Origin: Moesziomyces globuligerus | Lineage: Eukaryota; Basidiomycota; Ustilaginomycetes; Ustilaginales; Ustilaginaceae | DNA length: 64,000 nt | Direction: 5' to 3' | NCBI GenBank assembly: GCA_030849465.1 | Contig: JARVLF010000024.1 | Location: 218,501-282,500 of the forward strand | Shown here: positions 41,903 to 50,622 of the stretch, in pieces | How positions within the stretch are numbered: position 1 is the stretch's first letter | How the letters are laid out: every line of letters begins with the position of its first letter | Translations under genes and position numbers: made by a program | Notes under the pieces: generated by a model | The model's database searches: none | Seen by the model: the letters and a program-made list of their open reading frames with translations, nothing else | What the model was told of the DNA's origin: nothing

Positions 41903-43621
41903 TCAGTGGCTACCGCCGCCAAAGAGAGCGCCGCCGTCGCCGGATGCACTCCGTTGCATGTACATGAGATACTTCCAGCCAGCAGTGATGGCAGCCGCCA
42001 GGAGGAAGGCCGTGTCAAAGAGACTGCCAAAGACGACCTGGAAGCTGGGCAGGGTAGCGAGAAGGGGAGAGGCAGAAGCGCCAGCAGCGGCGGTGAGGTC
42101 TCTGAGCGAAGGGCTGGGCGAGGAGACTGAGGCCGGTAGAGACGAACGGAGCTGGATGAGCGTGGCGAGCAGGTAGATGGTCATGATCTCGGCGAGGAAG
42201 AGAACAAGGAAGGAGCTCGAGACACCGGAGCCAGCAGCACGGAAGGCGGAGCCGAGGAAGGCGAGAACGCTGCCGATCCTGCCCCAGATGAGGAGGCCGA
42301 CAAAGAGGAGCGAGACCTGCTTTGTCCACGCGGCGACGTCGAGGTTGACGTCGAAGATGCGGATGAGGTAGGCGACGGAAAGCGAGATAAAGTCCGGAGG
42401 TGCAGTGTCGCGGTAGCCGAGGACGAGCAGATTGAGCGTGGAGAGTACAATGCGGAAGGCACAGTAGGCTGCCCAGATCCAGCCGATGAAGATCCAAAGC
42501 TTGCCTAGCACGGTTGCGTTGAGCTCGTCCTTGTGCTGGAGCGAGGTCATGCGATCCAGGTCGTCGCGCATGGCGGCTGCGACCGAGGAGAGGCCAAAGA
42601 TTTCGGACTTGAGCGACTTCCTTTCTCTGGATCGAGCGTCGCCGCCCCAGAGAGAGGCGACGCTCCAGCTAGCGCGGCTGGATGGCGAGTTGGGAGTGTG
42701 GTGCTCGAGGCGGTCGAGGTCGGCTTTTCTGGTAGCGAGATCAGAGCAGGTGCGCTGGAAGGACTCGCGTGCGAGCTGGACATCGCTCTTGGAGGGTGGA
42801 CGCTGCTTCTTGCCGCTGAAGAGCTCGACCGCCTCCCAAGCGGCTTGGAGCGCTGCGGATCCGGAGAGGATGGCGATGAAGGTGACCCCGATGACGGCGG
42901 TGCGCGCCATGAGGGCGTCAAAGATGCCTGCATTGCTGCGTGCGTCCTGAAGCGCGGCAGGGAGAGGCACTTTGAAGAAGACGAGGAGCCACGGAAGGAA
43001 GGGGAGCACGAGATAGACGAGCCTGCGTGGGAGGGAGGTGGTGGAGTTGCTGCGATAGGTGAAGAGGAGGCAGACGGCGAGTGGGATGAGAAGGATGGCC
43101 AGCACGAGGACGGCGACGAGCGAGAAGCGCCAGGATCGGCGGAGGGTGGACGCATCGCCAGCAGGAAGTCCGGCGGTCTCGAGCAGGACAGCGACGAAGA
43201 GAGAGGCGGATTCCTCGAAGGCCAAGGAGAACAGGAGCGCGGCGACACTGGCGAGATCCAAGCCGCCGTTGGCGTGTCGGACACGGACGGGCGCGAAGAG
43301 GGCTGCCCGGAATTGGGTGAGGGACGGCAGCGATGAGTTGGCCTTGATGGCGAGAAAGGGCGACGTGTCGGCGGGGCTGCGAGCTAGGTGGAGGTCGTCA
43401 TGGTCGTCATCGTGGAGGGATCCAGAGGCTGGAAGGGTATCCAAGTGGAACGAAGAAGAGGCGGTGACAGGGGCTGGAAGGGAGGCCGAAAACGGAGCGG
43501 CGGATCGCGAGCTGGTGTCGAGGGATGCATACTGGGCGTGGCCGAAGAGGAAGGGGAGCGCGGCTCTAGCGGAGAGGTACAGGGCGAGCTTGACGGCGAG
43601 GATGAGGACGAGGTCGATCAT
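41903..43621 (-). CDS. Golgi pH regulator / GPR89-type multi-span membrane protein
   Basis: The frame is open to 43831 only through a TTG; the first ATG, at 43621, opens directly into a hydrophobic span (MIDLVLILAVKLALYL), giving 572 residues. About nine membrane spans are visible. Family landmarks are LVYLVLPFLPWLLVFFKVPLP, the segment ARTAVIGVTFIAILSGSAAL, a charged central loop with a Leu/Asp-rich helix, GKLWIFIGWIWAAYCAFRIV with a downstream DFISLSVAYLIRIFDV, and a last span, LFDTAFLLAAAITAGW. GPHR/GPR89 (plant GTG1/2) proteins are Golgi or ER anion channels affecting lumenal pH. An N-terminal loop of about 90 residues is Ser/Asp-rich and longer than in animal homologues. A divergent promoter is shared with DUO1. 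Confidence 0.88.
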   Translation of the reverse strand: MIDLVLILAVKLALYLSARAALPFLFGHAQYASLDTSSRSAAPFSASLPAPVTASSSFHLDTLPASGSLHDDDHDDLHLARSPADTSPFLAIKANSSLPSLTQFRAALFAPVRVRHANGGLDLASVAALLFSLAFEESASLFVAVLLETAGLPAGDASTLRRSWRFSLVAVLVLAILLIPLAVCLLFTYRSNSTTSLPRRLVYLVLPFLPWLLVFFKVPLPAALQDARSNAGIFDALMARTAVIGVTFIAILSGSAALQAAWEAVELFSGKKQRPPSKSDVQLARESFQRTCSDLATRKADLDRLEHHTPNSPSSRASWSVASLWGGDARSRERKSLKSEIFGLSSVAAAMRDDLDRMTSLQHKDELNATVLGKLWIFIGWIWAAYCAFRIVLSTLNLLVLGYRDTAPPDFISLSVAYLIRIFDVNLDVAAWTKQVSLLFVGLLIWGRIGSVLAFLGSAFRAAGSGVSSSFLVLFLAEIMTIYLLATLIQLRSSLPASVSSPSPSLRDLTAAAGASASPLLATLPSFQVVFGSLFDTAFLLAAAITAGWKYLMYMQRSASGDGGALFGGGSH

Positions 43622-44120
43622 AGCGGCGAGAAGGATCTTGACATCCTGCCACGTCTGGACGCACGACGGCCGCGTCAGATGGTCGGATTGACGGACAGAG
43701 CTGATCGATGCAGCCGTGGCCCAGCACAGCTTTGATGGAGAGCAAGTTGATGAGAAGGTAGGAAGCGAAGGAAAGAAAGGCGCATCCGTCCGTGCGGCTG
43801 GCTGAGAGCTTCCTCCACCTCGGCGAATCAACTCGAGATGTTAGAGCGTCCATCCACCCTGATTATGTCGCACGAGAGGATGATGCGGCTCGCGACGTGA
43901 CGCGCCGAGGCGCAAGCTTTGGATGTGTTGCTTTTCCGTTGGGCGCGCGCGTTTACGCGTGGCCAAGCCGAGGCTCCAAGCACTCCCGACCAAAGCAAGC
44001 AAAAAGACCAACACTCGCAACGCGCGCGCGGCCCAGCTTGATCTGTACCACCATCTCGACTGCTCCTCTCCGCTCCTCTCCGCTCTGTCGTCACCCGCCC
44101 GCTCGCGACTTGCAAACGCC
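43622..44120. other. Divergent promoter between GPHR-like gene and DUO1
   Basis: 499 bases hold both start regions. In-frame ATGs upstream of the chosen DUO1 start (43923) exist, but the intervening codons do not look conserved. No other gene is seen. Confidence 0.5.
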
Positions 44121-44484
44121 ATGCCCACGCTCCCGACCACACCCAAACCATCCGGCATGGACGCCGCAGACTCGTCATGGCTCCTCGACGAGAATCTTTC
44201 GCCGGCACTCGTCCAGGCCTCGATGCAGAACCTCCATCTCGCCGACTCGCCCATCACTACGGCTCCTCTCCAGTCCGCCGCAGCCGTCTCAAACTTGCCC
44301 ACACAAACATACAAGCCACGCGCGTCCAAGCCCATCAAGGCGCGCCCCTCCTGGGGCTCCTCCGTCGTCCTCGACGCACAACACTCCACCAACGCCATGG
44401 CCAATATGCGCCTTCTCGCTGGCATCCAACCCAACGACGAGAACAAGCCTCCCGTCTCCCGCAGGCCAACCGCATCGGCCACAT

Positions 44485-44543
<59 letters not shown>

Positions 44544-45551
44544 TCGTCCTCCGCCGCGCCAGCCCGTCCGCGCTTCTCGCTCTTTGCAAAGCCAGGCGTG
44601 CCCACCAACCTCGTGCCCAAGAAACCTCACGACCTCCACAGCACTGCACAACCCGACGATGATGACGATGACCTCACCCTTCATGGTCTTCCAGACGCTT
44701 CCGCCCTCGCGTCCTCGTCTACCGCCCTCGATTCTTCCGCCGTCTATGCTCCCGATGACGACTACATCCGAGAGGCCCTGCTCGGCAAGCCCGCCTCCGC
44801 ACGCCCCTCATCCGGTGGTCCCACCCCGGTCGAGACCAAAGAGTCCCTCGAGCAGGCCGCACGCCAGCTCTCCGAGCTCCGCCGCATCAACCACGTCTTT
44901 GAGGCCTTCGAGACAGCCCTGCGTGGCAGCGCCGGCCAGATCAATGCCTTTGCCCGCCGCGTGCGCGAGACCGACGACCTCCTCAACATCTACATCAGCT
45001 TGCTCCGCCAGACCGAAAAGACCCAACAGCTTCTCCAAGATCAGGACTGGAAGGGCACCACCGAGGACGCCGCCGCACACGAACTCTCCCTCGCCCTCGC
45101 TCAGAGGGAGACCCAACGCCTTCAGGCTGAGGCTCTCGCCAGAGAGCAAGAGGCCAAACGCGCCTCCGAGCTCGCGGCTCAGCAGGCTCAAGAGCTCGAG
45201 CGTCGTCAGCAAGACGAGGCGCGTAGAGCCGCACATGCCGGCGCTCGCGGTCGCGGCGGCCGCTCCGTCTCCACAGGCGTCCGCGCCACCGCAAGAGGCG
45301 CTCTCGCGCGTTCCACTTCCACCGCGGCTACCTCGGCACGATCCGCCTCGACTCGCACTGCAACACGTCCGCAAGAAGCCTCTTCAACCTCCGCCAGAGA
45401 CCCGGCGCCGCCCGCCCGCGGCCGGTCCGTCTCAGCCACCGCACGCGGCACAGCTCGTCCCTCGGGCATCCCGACCAGAACCACATCCGGCAGCGCCGGT
45501 CTCGGCGGCCAGTATGCAAACGTCAAAAGCTCGGGTTACGGTCCCAGATGA
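44121..45551 (+). CDS. DUO1: DASH complex subunit Duo1
   Basis: A 476-residue protein if begun at ATG 44121 (context ACGCCATG); an upstream in-frame ATG at 43923 would add 66 residues. The conserved Duo1 block lies at about residues 240-315: ARQLSELRRINHVFEAFETAL, split here for length, then INAFARRVRETDDLLNIYI and LLRQTEKTQQLLQDQDWKG. DASH/Dam1 forms rings on microtubules and couples kinetochores to spindle fibres; it occurs only in fungi. Around the core are an N-terminal disordered part with a polyalanine tract, a charged Gln/Glu/Arg helix and a basic Arg/Ser/Thr-rich tail (RGRGGRSVSTG), which likely contacts microtubules or is phosphorylated by Aurora kinase (inferred). The protein is longer than yeast Duo1. 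It converges on the next gene, with 156 bases between stop codons. Confidence 0.88.
44485..44543 (+). repeat. GCC trinucleotide repeat encoding polyalanine
   Basis: About 20 perfect GCC units inside DUO1, giving about 20 consecutive alanines. A pure codon repeat implies recent slippage, so length probably differs between strains. Confidence 0.92.
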
Positions 45552-45707
45552 TAGCACCTTCTCTTCCTGCCGATCTCTCGCTCGTATCGTAGTCTTCTTG
45601 TATTTGTCCCGCAATCGACGAGCCCGCCTGCATCCGAGAGCATCGGATCGCAGCCGGATCAAACCACGTCCTTCGTCTTCGTGATTCGAGCACCCCGGAC
45701 CTTGCAC

Positions 45708-47708
45708 CTACTCCTCCCTGGCCCTGCGCTTTCGTGTTGTTGGCGGTTGATAGGCCTTGCTAAGACCCCAGGCCCTGTACTTGCTCGCTGCTTTCTTCCG
45801 TGCTTGTGCAAGTTCCTCGTTGAGTATCCTGGTTGCCTCCATGCTCGCCTTCCAAGCTTCCGAGAGATCGGGATCAACAAAGTCAATCAAGCGGTAATCC
45901 GGTACAATGTCACGCCGCTTTCCATACTTGGGCGGAGATTTCTGGCGAGGCGATGTGGGTCGTGGCGATGCTGGTCGTGGCGATGCTGGTCGTGGCGATG
46001 CTGGTCTTGGCGATGCTGGTCGCGGGCTTTGCATTCGGGTGGGTGCAAGGAGTCCGCCTTCCACCTCGACTGTGTCGACGTTTGCCCCGGTGCTGAGGCG
46101 AGTGGGCATGACCTCGTCCCCAATGATCTGTCGGAGAAAGTCAGGGAGATCACCAGCCATGGCGTTGCCATGCTCCTGCGCGCCTTCTTCATCCTCACCT
46201 TCTTCGCCTTCGTCACCAGCTTCTTCCTGGCGTCTTTCCTCCAGGATCTCGCTGGCCTCACGCTTGAGCTGGTCCATCTGCTTTTTGATGACAGATTCAA
46301 CGTTCGCGACCCTGATCGGCCAGGCCTTTGCGACGGTGAACGTTTGGATGGGAAGATGCCAGATGCTGCGTAGCAGGTTGGCACCCTCGGCGGAATACTG
46401 CGGTCGACGGAAGATGAGCTCCTTCTTGCGCCCCTTTTCTCGCAGGCGGCTTGAGCGTCGAAGGTACTCTTCGGGGAAGAAGCCGTCCAGGTCGTGAGTG
46501 GGCCTCGGTGCCTGTTTCTTGCTTCCCTTGACGAGCTTTCGGGTCGCCGCCGACGCTTCACTGGCGCTGGTGCTGCCTCGCCTGATTTCGGGCCGAATGA
46601 GGTGGATGAGGGAGACTTCGTCGTCGTCACTCGGAGAGGCTGGACGTAGACGGGTCGAAACGGGGAGTCGGGTCGCCGCCGACGTTTTATCAGCGTTGGT
46701 GCTGCCTCGGCTGATGCTGGGCTGGGCGAGCTGGATGAGTGGGGTGTCGTCGTCGCTGTCATCGCACGTAGAGGCAGGAGGCGGAAGGGTCGGACGGGGG
46801 TGTCGGATCGTCGCGGACGCTTCACCAGCACTGGTGCTGCCTTGGATGATGTCGGGTTGGACAACCTTGATGAGCTGGATGAGCGGGACATCGTCGTCGT
46901 CTTCGTCGTCGTCGTCGTCGCCGCTCGGAGAGGTAGGAGCGGGAGGGGTTGCATCGTGTCTAGGACTTTGGGCGGCCGGACCGGCTGGGAGATTGACTTC
47001 GACTACCGGAGGTAAAAGGGTCGAACGGTGACGAGGAATCTGGCCGGTTGGACTCGCCGAGATCTTTTGACGGTGTTGCTGGCGGCGAACGGCCGTCGGA
47101 CCGGGAAGCAACGCAAGGTCGGCCGAGGCATTGGCTGGGCGAGGTGTTGATGAGGCTCGGGCGGCTGATGCTTCGAGATCGGAGCTTTCGGACGACTGCG
47201 TGAGCGAGATTCGACTGAGGCCCTGCTGAAGGCGGGCGCATTGGTCAGACACCCATGCTTGCCAGGCATCTGGCTCGGTTGCAGCGAATTGGTATACGAG
47301 GATGCGGCCAGGGCCATCGTAGCCGCGACCGATGGTCCTCGGAACGAGGAGCAGGCTCAGAGTTTGGATCTCGCCAAACTTCCAGGAGTCCTGAGTGAAA
47401 GTCCAGGAGCGCTTGACGTAAGGCTCGACGGATGGATCCAAATGCCTGTAGTTGTTCAGAATGTCGCGTCTGCCTTCCAAGACGAAGTGCAAGCCGGGGA
47501 GCGCATCGCGGCGACCTACGATGGTGACGCCATCGGGATACCCATCCTTGAGGATGTTGAGTTCAAATTGATTGCCTCGATAGCCAGCGACACCAACGAC
47601 AGTCATCGGCTGACGTACGGTATCGATGGCATGGACGAGATGCTCGGGATGTCGGTCGACGTCCTGGCTCTGGATCCAGACTTCCTGTCGATTGTCAAAG
47701 ATCGGCAT
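45708..47708 (-). CDS. Repeat-bearing protein of unknown function
   Basis: The first ATG is at 47708 (MPIFDNRQEV), giving 666 residues; the frame continues upstream only to a GTG at 47747, so an unseen first exon is possible. Residues 1-165 look folded, with alternating hydrophobic and charged segments (MTVVGVAGYRGNQFELNIL, GLHFVLEGRRDILNNYRHL, RSWTFTQDSWKFGEIQTLSL). Residues about 270-410 contain three imperfect repeats of about 45 residues, each with an acidic lead and a core such as DDDVPLIQLI, DDDTPLIQLA or DDEVSLIHLI followed by RGSTSA-like text. Then come a basic part, an acidic Glu-rich helix, and SPRPA units repeated in tandem near the end. No known domain is recognised. The LIQLI cores resemble short linear binding motifs such as SUMO-interacting motifs (hydrophobic core beside acids); this is speculative. 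Confidence 0.65.
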   Translation of the reverse strand: MPIFDNRQEVWIQSQDVDRHPEHLVHAIDTVRQPMTVVGVAGYRGNQFELNILKDGYPDGVTIVGRRDALPGLHFVLEGRRDILNNYRHLDPSVEPYVKRSWTFTQDSWKFGEIQTLSLLLVPRTIGRGYDGPGRILVYQFAATEPDAWQAWVSDQCARLQQGLSRISLTQSSESSDLEASAARASSTPRPANASADLALLPGPTAVRRQQHRQKISASPTGQIPRHRSTLLPPVVEVNLPAGPAAQSPRHDATPPAPTSPSGDDDDDEDDDDVPLIQLIKVVQPDIIQGSTSAGEASATIRHPRPTLPPPASTCDDSDDDTPLIQLAQPSISRGSTNADKTSAATRLPVSTRLRPASPSDDDEVSLIHLIRPEIRRGSTSASEASAATRKLVKGSKKQAPRPTHDLDGFFPEEYLRRSSRLREKGRKKELIFRRPQYSAEGANLLRSIWHLPIQTFTVAKAWPIRVANVESVIKKQMDQLKREASEILEERRQEEAGDEGEEGEDEEGAQEHGNAMAGDLPDFLRQIIGDEVMPTRLSTGANVDTVEVEGGLLAPTRMQSPRPASPRPASPRPASPRPASPRPTSPRQKSPPKYGKRRDIVPDYRLIDFVDPDLSEAWKASMEATRILNEELAQARKKAASKYRAWGLSKAYQPPTTRKRRAREE
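45946..46020 (-). repeat. 15-base tandem repeat encoding SPRPA units
   Basis: Four clear copies of a 15-base unit (CGTGGCGATGCTGGT on the plus strand, 45961-46020, one with a single change) plus a degenerate copy before them. They encode the tandem SPRPA residues of the unknown protein on the minus strand. Confidence 0.9.
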
Positions 47709-48598
47709 GGTTTCTGTCGAGGGACCAGACCGGGTTGGTGTCGCCACGAGTGAGCTTCAAAGCTATGAACGGCGACGAATGGGCCGGTGGCGAGTTGCAG
47801 ACTGCGAACAAGGTCACACGCTTTGGCGGTGGCTGTGTACGGACGATCTGACGACGCGTTTCATATGTCTGAGAGGCTGACGGGGGAGGCGAAGAAGAGG
47901 ATGCCGTGGATGCGGGAGGGCAGACGAGGATGAAAGGAAGTGCGGGTACTGCTGGAGGGCCCGAGCGTCCAATTCCAACCGACTCAGCCCGCGCATACTT
48001 CACCAGCCCACTCACGCGGCGCGAGACGCTTCCTGCGCTGTGCAAGTGCGCAGTCAGAGCAAAGATGAACTTGCAGCGGTTGGCTCACGTTGCAACCTGC
48101 CTCTGCTGCGCTCCACTGCGCTCCACTGCGCTCCAGTACGCCCTCCGTGCCGTTTGTGCTCTCAGAAGCGCTTCAGACGGGTGGCGCCCGAACCGTGTTT
48201 GTGCGCCTTTCCCTCGCAAAATTCGCATAGCTCGGCGCCGCCGCGTTCACATCAGGGGAGAGACGGATGCTGGGCTTCGATGAAGCTTCTGTGACCCGTC
48301 CAAGCTGTGCAGCTTGGGCGGGCCATCGATCTGTCGGCATTTCCCGTCTCGAGATGCCAGGTTCTTCTCGCCGCTGAGCCCGGCTTCTGCGCTGCCTCGC
48401 CAATTTCGGAAAGCCCGTCGTGCTGGCGAGCATGGCCCAGCAGCGCGGATGTCACACTTCCATGCGCACGCGCAATCACCATCTGGTACGGAGCTGGGCC
48501 GGGAGGCGCTGATGAACAGAGACATCTCAGCATCGTGAGGATGCTTGCTGTTGCTTTCAAGAATGCAGAACGGCTACGAGATCAAGGAAATGAGCTAT
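47709..48598. other. Intergenic region between two minus-strand genes
   Basis: An 890-base gap that should contain the promoter of the repeat-bearing gene and the 3' end of the complex I gene. A short threefold repeat of TGCGCTCCAC type is seen at about 48108-48135. No gene is recognised. Confidence 0.5.
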
Positions 48599-49478
48599 CT
48601 AGGCGTAGTTCTCGCTGTAGACATGGAAGCAACAGAGATTGCAAGGTCAGTGACGAACGCAAAGCGAAGGGATGGCTAGCGCAGCGCATCGCGGCTCGAC
48701 GCATGGATTGCGACTGGCAAGCAGCGAGCGTGATCGCGTTTTCGCTCGGAGCGTGCGCAGAGTCGAAGCGAGCGAGGAATGCTGCTGGCTGGCGATACTT
48801 GATACTTACGCAGGGTAGTATGCGTGCGGGTCGTGGGGGACGGCACCCTTCTGCAGCTTGAGAATGTGGTGCGGCTGCTTGAAGGGCGGGCGAGGCGGCA
48901 GGTTGGTCGACGAGTAGAAGCCGACCGCCGAGGCGTCCGACGACTTGTGCACCTGGGCCAGCACGTCGGTGAATGCCGTGGGCGATTCCAAGTCGCTCGG
49001 GCGCGCAAGCGCGGTGGTGCTGGAGGCATCCTCGGGAGCTTGGAGGCTGTCCGGGGCGGATGCGAGGGAAGAGCGTCAGTGGGTGCGTATGTGCCACCGA
49101 GTCAGCTCGTGCTAGTCGCACAACGTACCTGCGGGTGCCGTCCTCGTTGGGGGAAGACAGGAGAAGCGTGGTGAGGTCCTTCTGGGTGATCATCTCGAGC
49201 TTGGGGTACTTGCGGCGGAAGTCACGGTTGTGGTAGAGATTCGAGGCAGGGTCGGACGCAGCGCTCGGCGGCGTGCGGGGGCGCTCGGGGCGAGAGCCTG
49301 GCTGAGGCCATCGGTTCGACTCGATCGAAGGCAGGCCGGACGAGATCTCCGGGTTGGCCGAGAAGATCTGGCGGAACTTTCGCCAGAAAGGAGTCTTGCC
49401 TTCCACGTAGGTGAAGCTGTGGGGCGAGGCGTAGTTCTTGGCCTCGTTGAGAAGCGTGCGCGAAGCCCGGAACGACAT
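48599..49478 (-). CDS. Mitochondrial complex I accessory subunit, 21 kDa type (NUZM-like)
   Basis: Three exons (49478-49129, 49046-48810, 48614-48599) with GT..AG introns of 82 and 195 bases encode 200 residues; the last exon is only 16 bases and supplies ENYA after YYPA. The N-terminus MSFRASRTLLNEAKNY is followed by family-like text: FWRKFRQIFSANPEISSGLP, NRWPQPGS, LYHNRDFRRKYPKLEMITQ, then DLTTLLLSSPNEDGT and a C-terminal half with SAVGFYSSTNLPPRPPFKQ. This pattern resembles the fungal NADH:ubiquinone oxidoreductase 21.3 kDa subunit, an accessory subunit of the respiratory complex in the inner membrane. Identification rests on remembered family features. ATG 49478 is chosen over an upstream GTG. 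It has a divergent 1.1 kb promoter with the TRP-like channel gene. Confidence 0.8.
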
Positions 49479-50622
49479 GATGATTGGTGCCACGGATGGA
49501 GCCTAGCAAGCTTGCGGTGGTATGTGAGGAGAAGGAGAGCAGGAGGAGCCGACCGACGTAGACCGAGATGCGAAGATGCGATACCTGTGCGGCCTCGGCC
49601 AGGCCTCTGCAGCGCGATCGCAACTTGGTCACGACAGCGTTTGAAATATTCTCGTACGTGAATCACACGATGACCCGATTCCGATCCACAGAGCTCGAAG
49701 ATTTGGATCTAACACCCGTGTCGAATTTCGCCGCTGGCTTGGCAGACTTGCCGAGCGAGCCGAGAAGATCTCGGTATGCGGGGCCATGCCGCTTTGCATC
49801 ATCGTCAGCAAGCCGAGCGAACGAATTTGGACCCGTGCAACGAATCTCTTTGCTGGCCAAACGGCGACTTTGCGCACTGTAAGACGCGAGCTGGCAACGA
49901 GCTCGTCGGTGTCCTCTTTGGCTGCGCCCTCCTCCTGTAAGTGGCAAGCGGAGTGCACCGCCTGCACGGAACGGCGCTGTCATCGCTGACCAAGGAACTC
50001 GCGGTCCGCGCCCGATGAGCCGCTGTCCCCCACGGTTGGGACGGACTGCGAGCTCGTTAAAGGGGGCCAGGGATGTGAAGGGATGTGTATTCAGCTTGAG
50101 CTCGGTCAAGCGCACATGGACGGCAAGCTTCGGGGTCCTCAGCGCGACGGCGGAGCATGGCTTTCGGGCTGACTGCGCCGCTCCGAGAAGTGTCTGTCTA
50201 ATTTCACCGATTTCAACCTCCGACCCCGGCCAAGAGCCTTGGGCCGACCTTCAGCCGCGCTTGTCATCCTTTTCCAAGCGCGCTCTCATCCACGTCAACC
50301 GACTCGTGCTTGCATCGCAGAGCTCATCGTTGGCTCGCTGCTCGTCACGTCGGTGCCACCACCATCACGGCAGCCTCCTCCGCCCCATCCCACGCCCGCT
50401 TCGCCCATCCCCAAACCGCAGTCATCGTATCTTGAGCCTCTACGCGTCCGACGCCCGCTCGTCCGTATCCACCCTGCGTTTGTTTTTCGGATCCGTCGTT
50501 ACCGCCCTTTGCCTCAACACACTCGCAGCACAGCGTACAACACCTGGGACACCTCCTGACACCTTCGAGACACCATCGCTTCGTCCCAAGCGGGTGCTCT
50601 GGCTAGTTCACAGCGTTTCGCC
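49479..50622. other. Divergent promoter between complex I subunit and TRP-like channel
   Basis: A 1.14 kb region. The right half (about 50240-50620) is C/T-rich on the plus strand and looks like the leader of the channel gene. Frames inside it have no recognisable domain. Confidence 0.5.

Noticed and set aside
45946..46020. Regularly spaced short repeats, considered as a CRISPR-like array
   Set aside because: The units are contiguous with no spacers, lie in a eukaryotic gene and encode SPRPA; a simple tandem repeat explains them.
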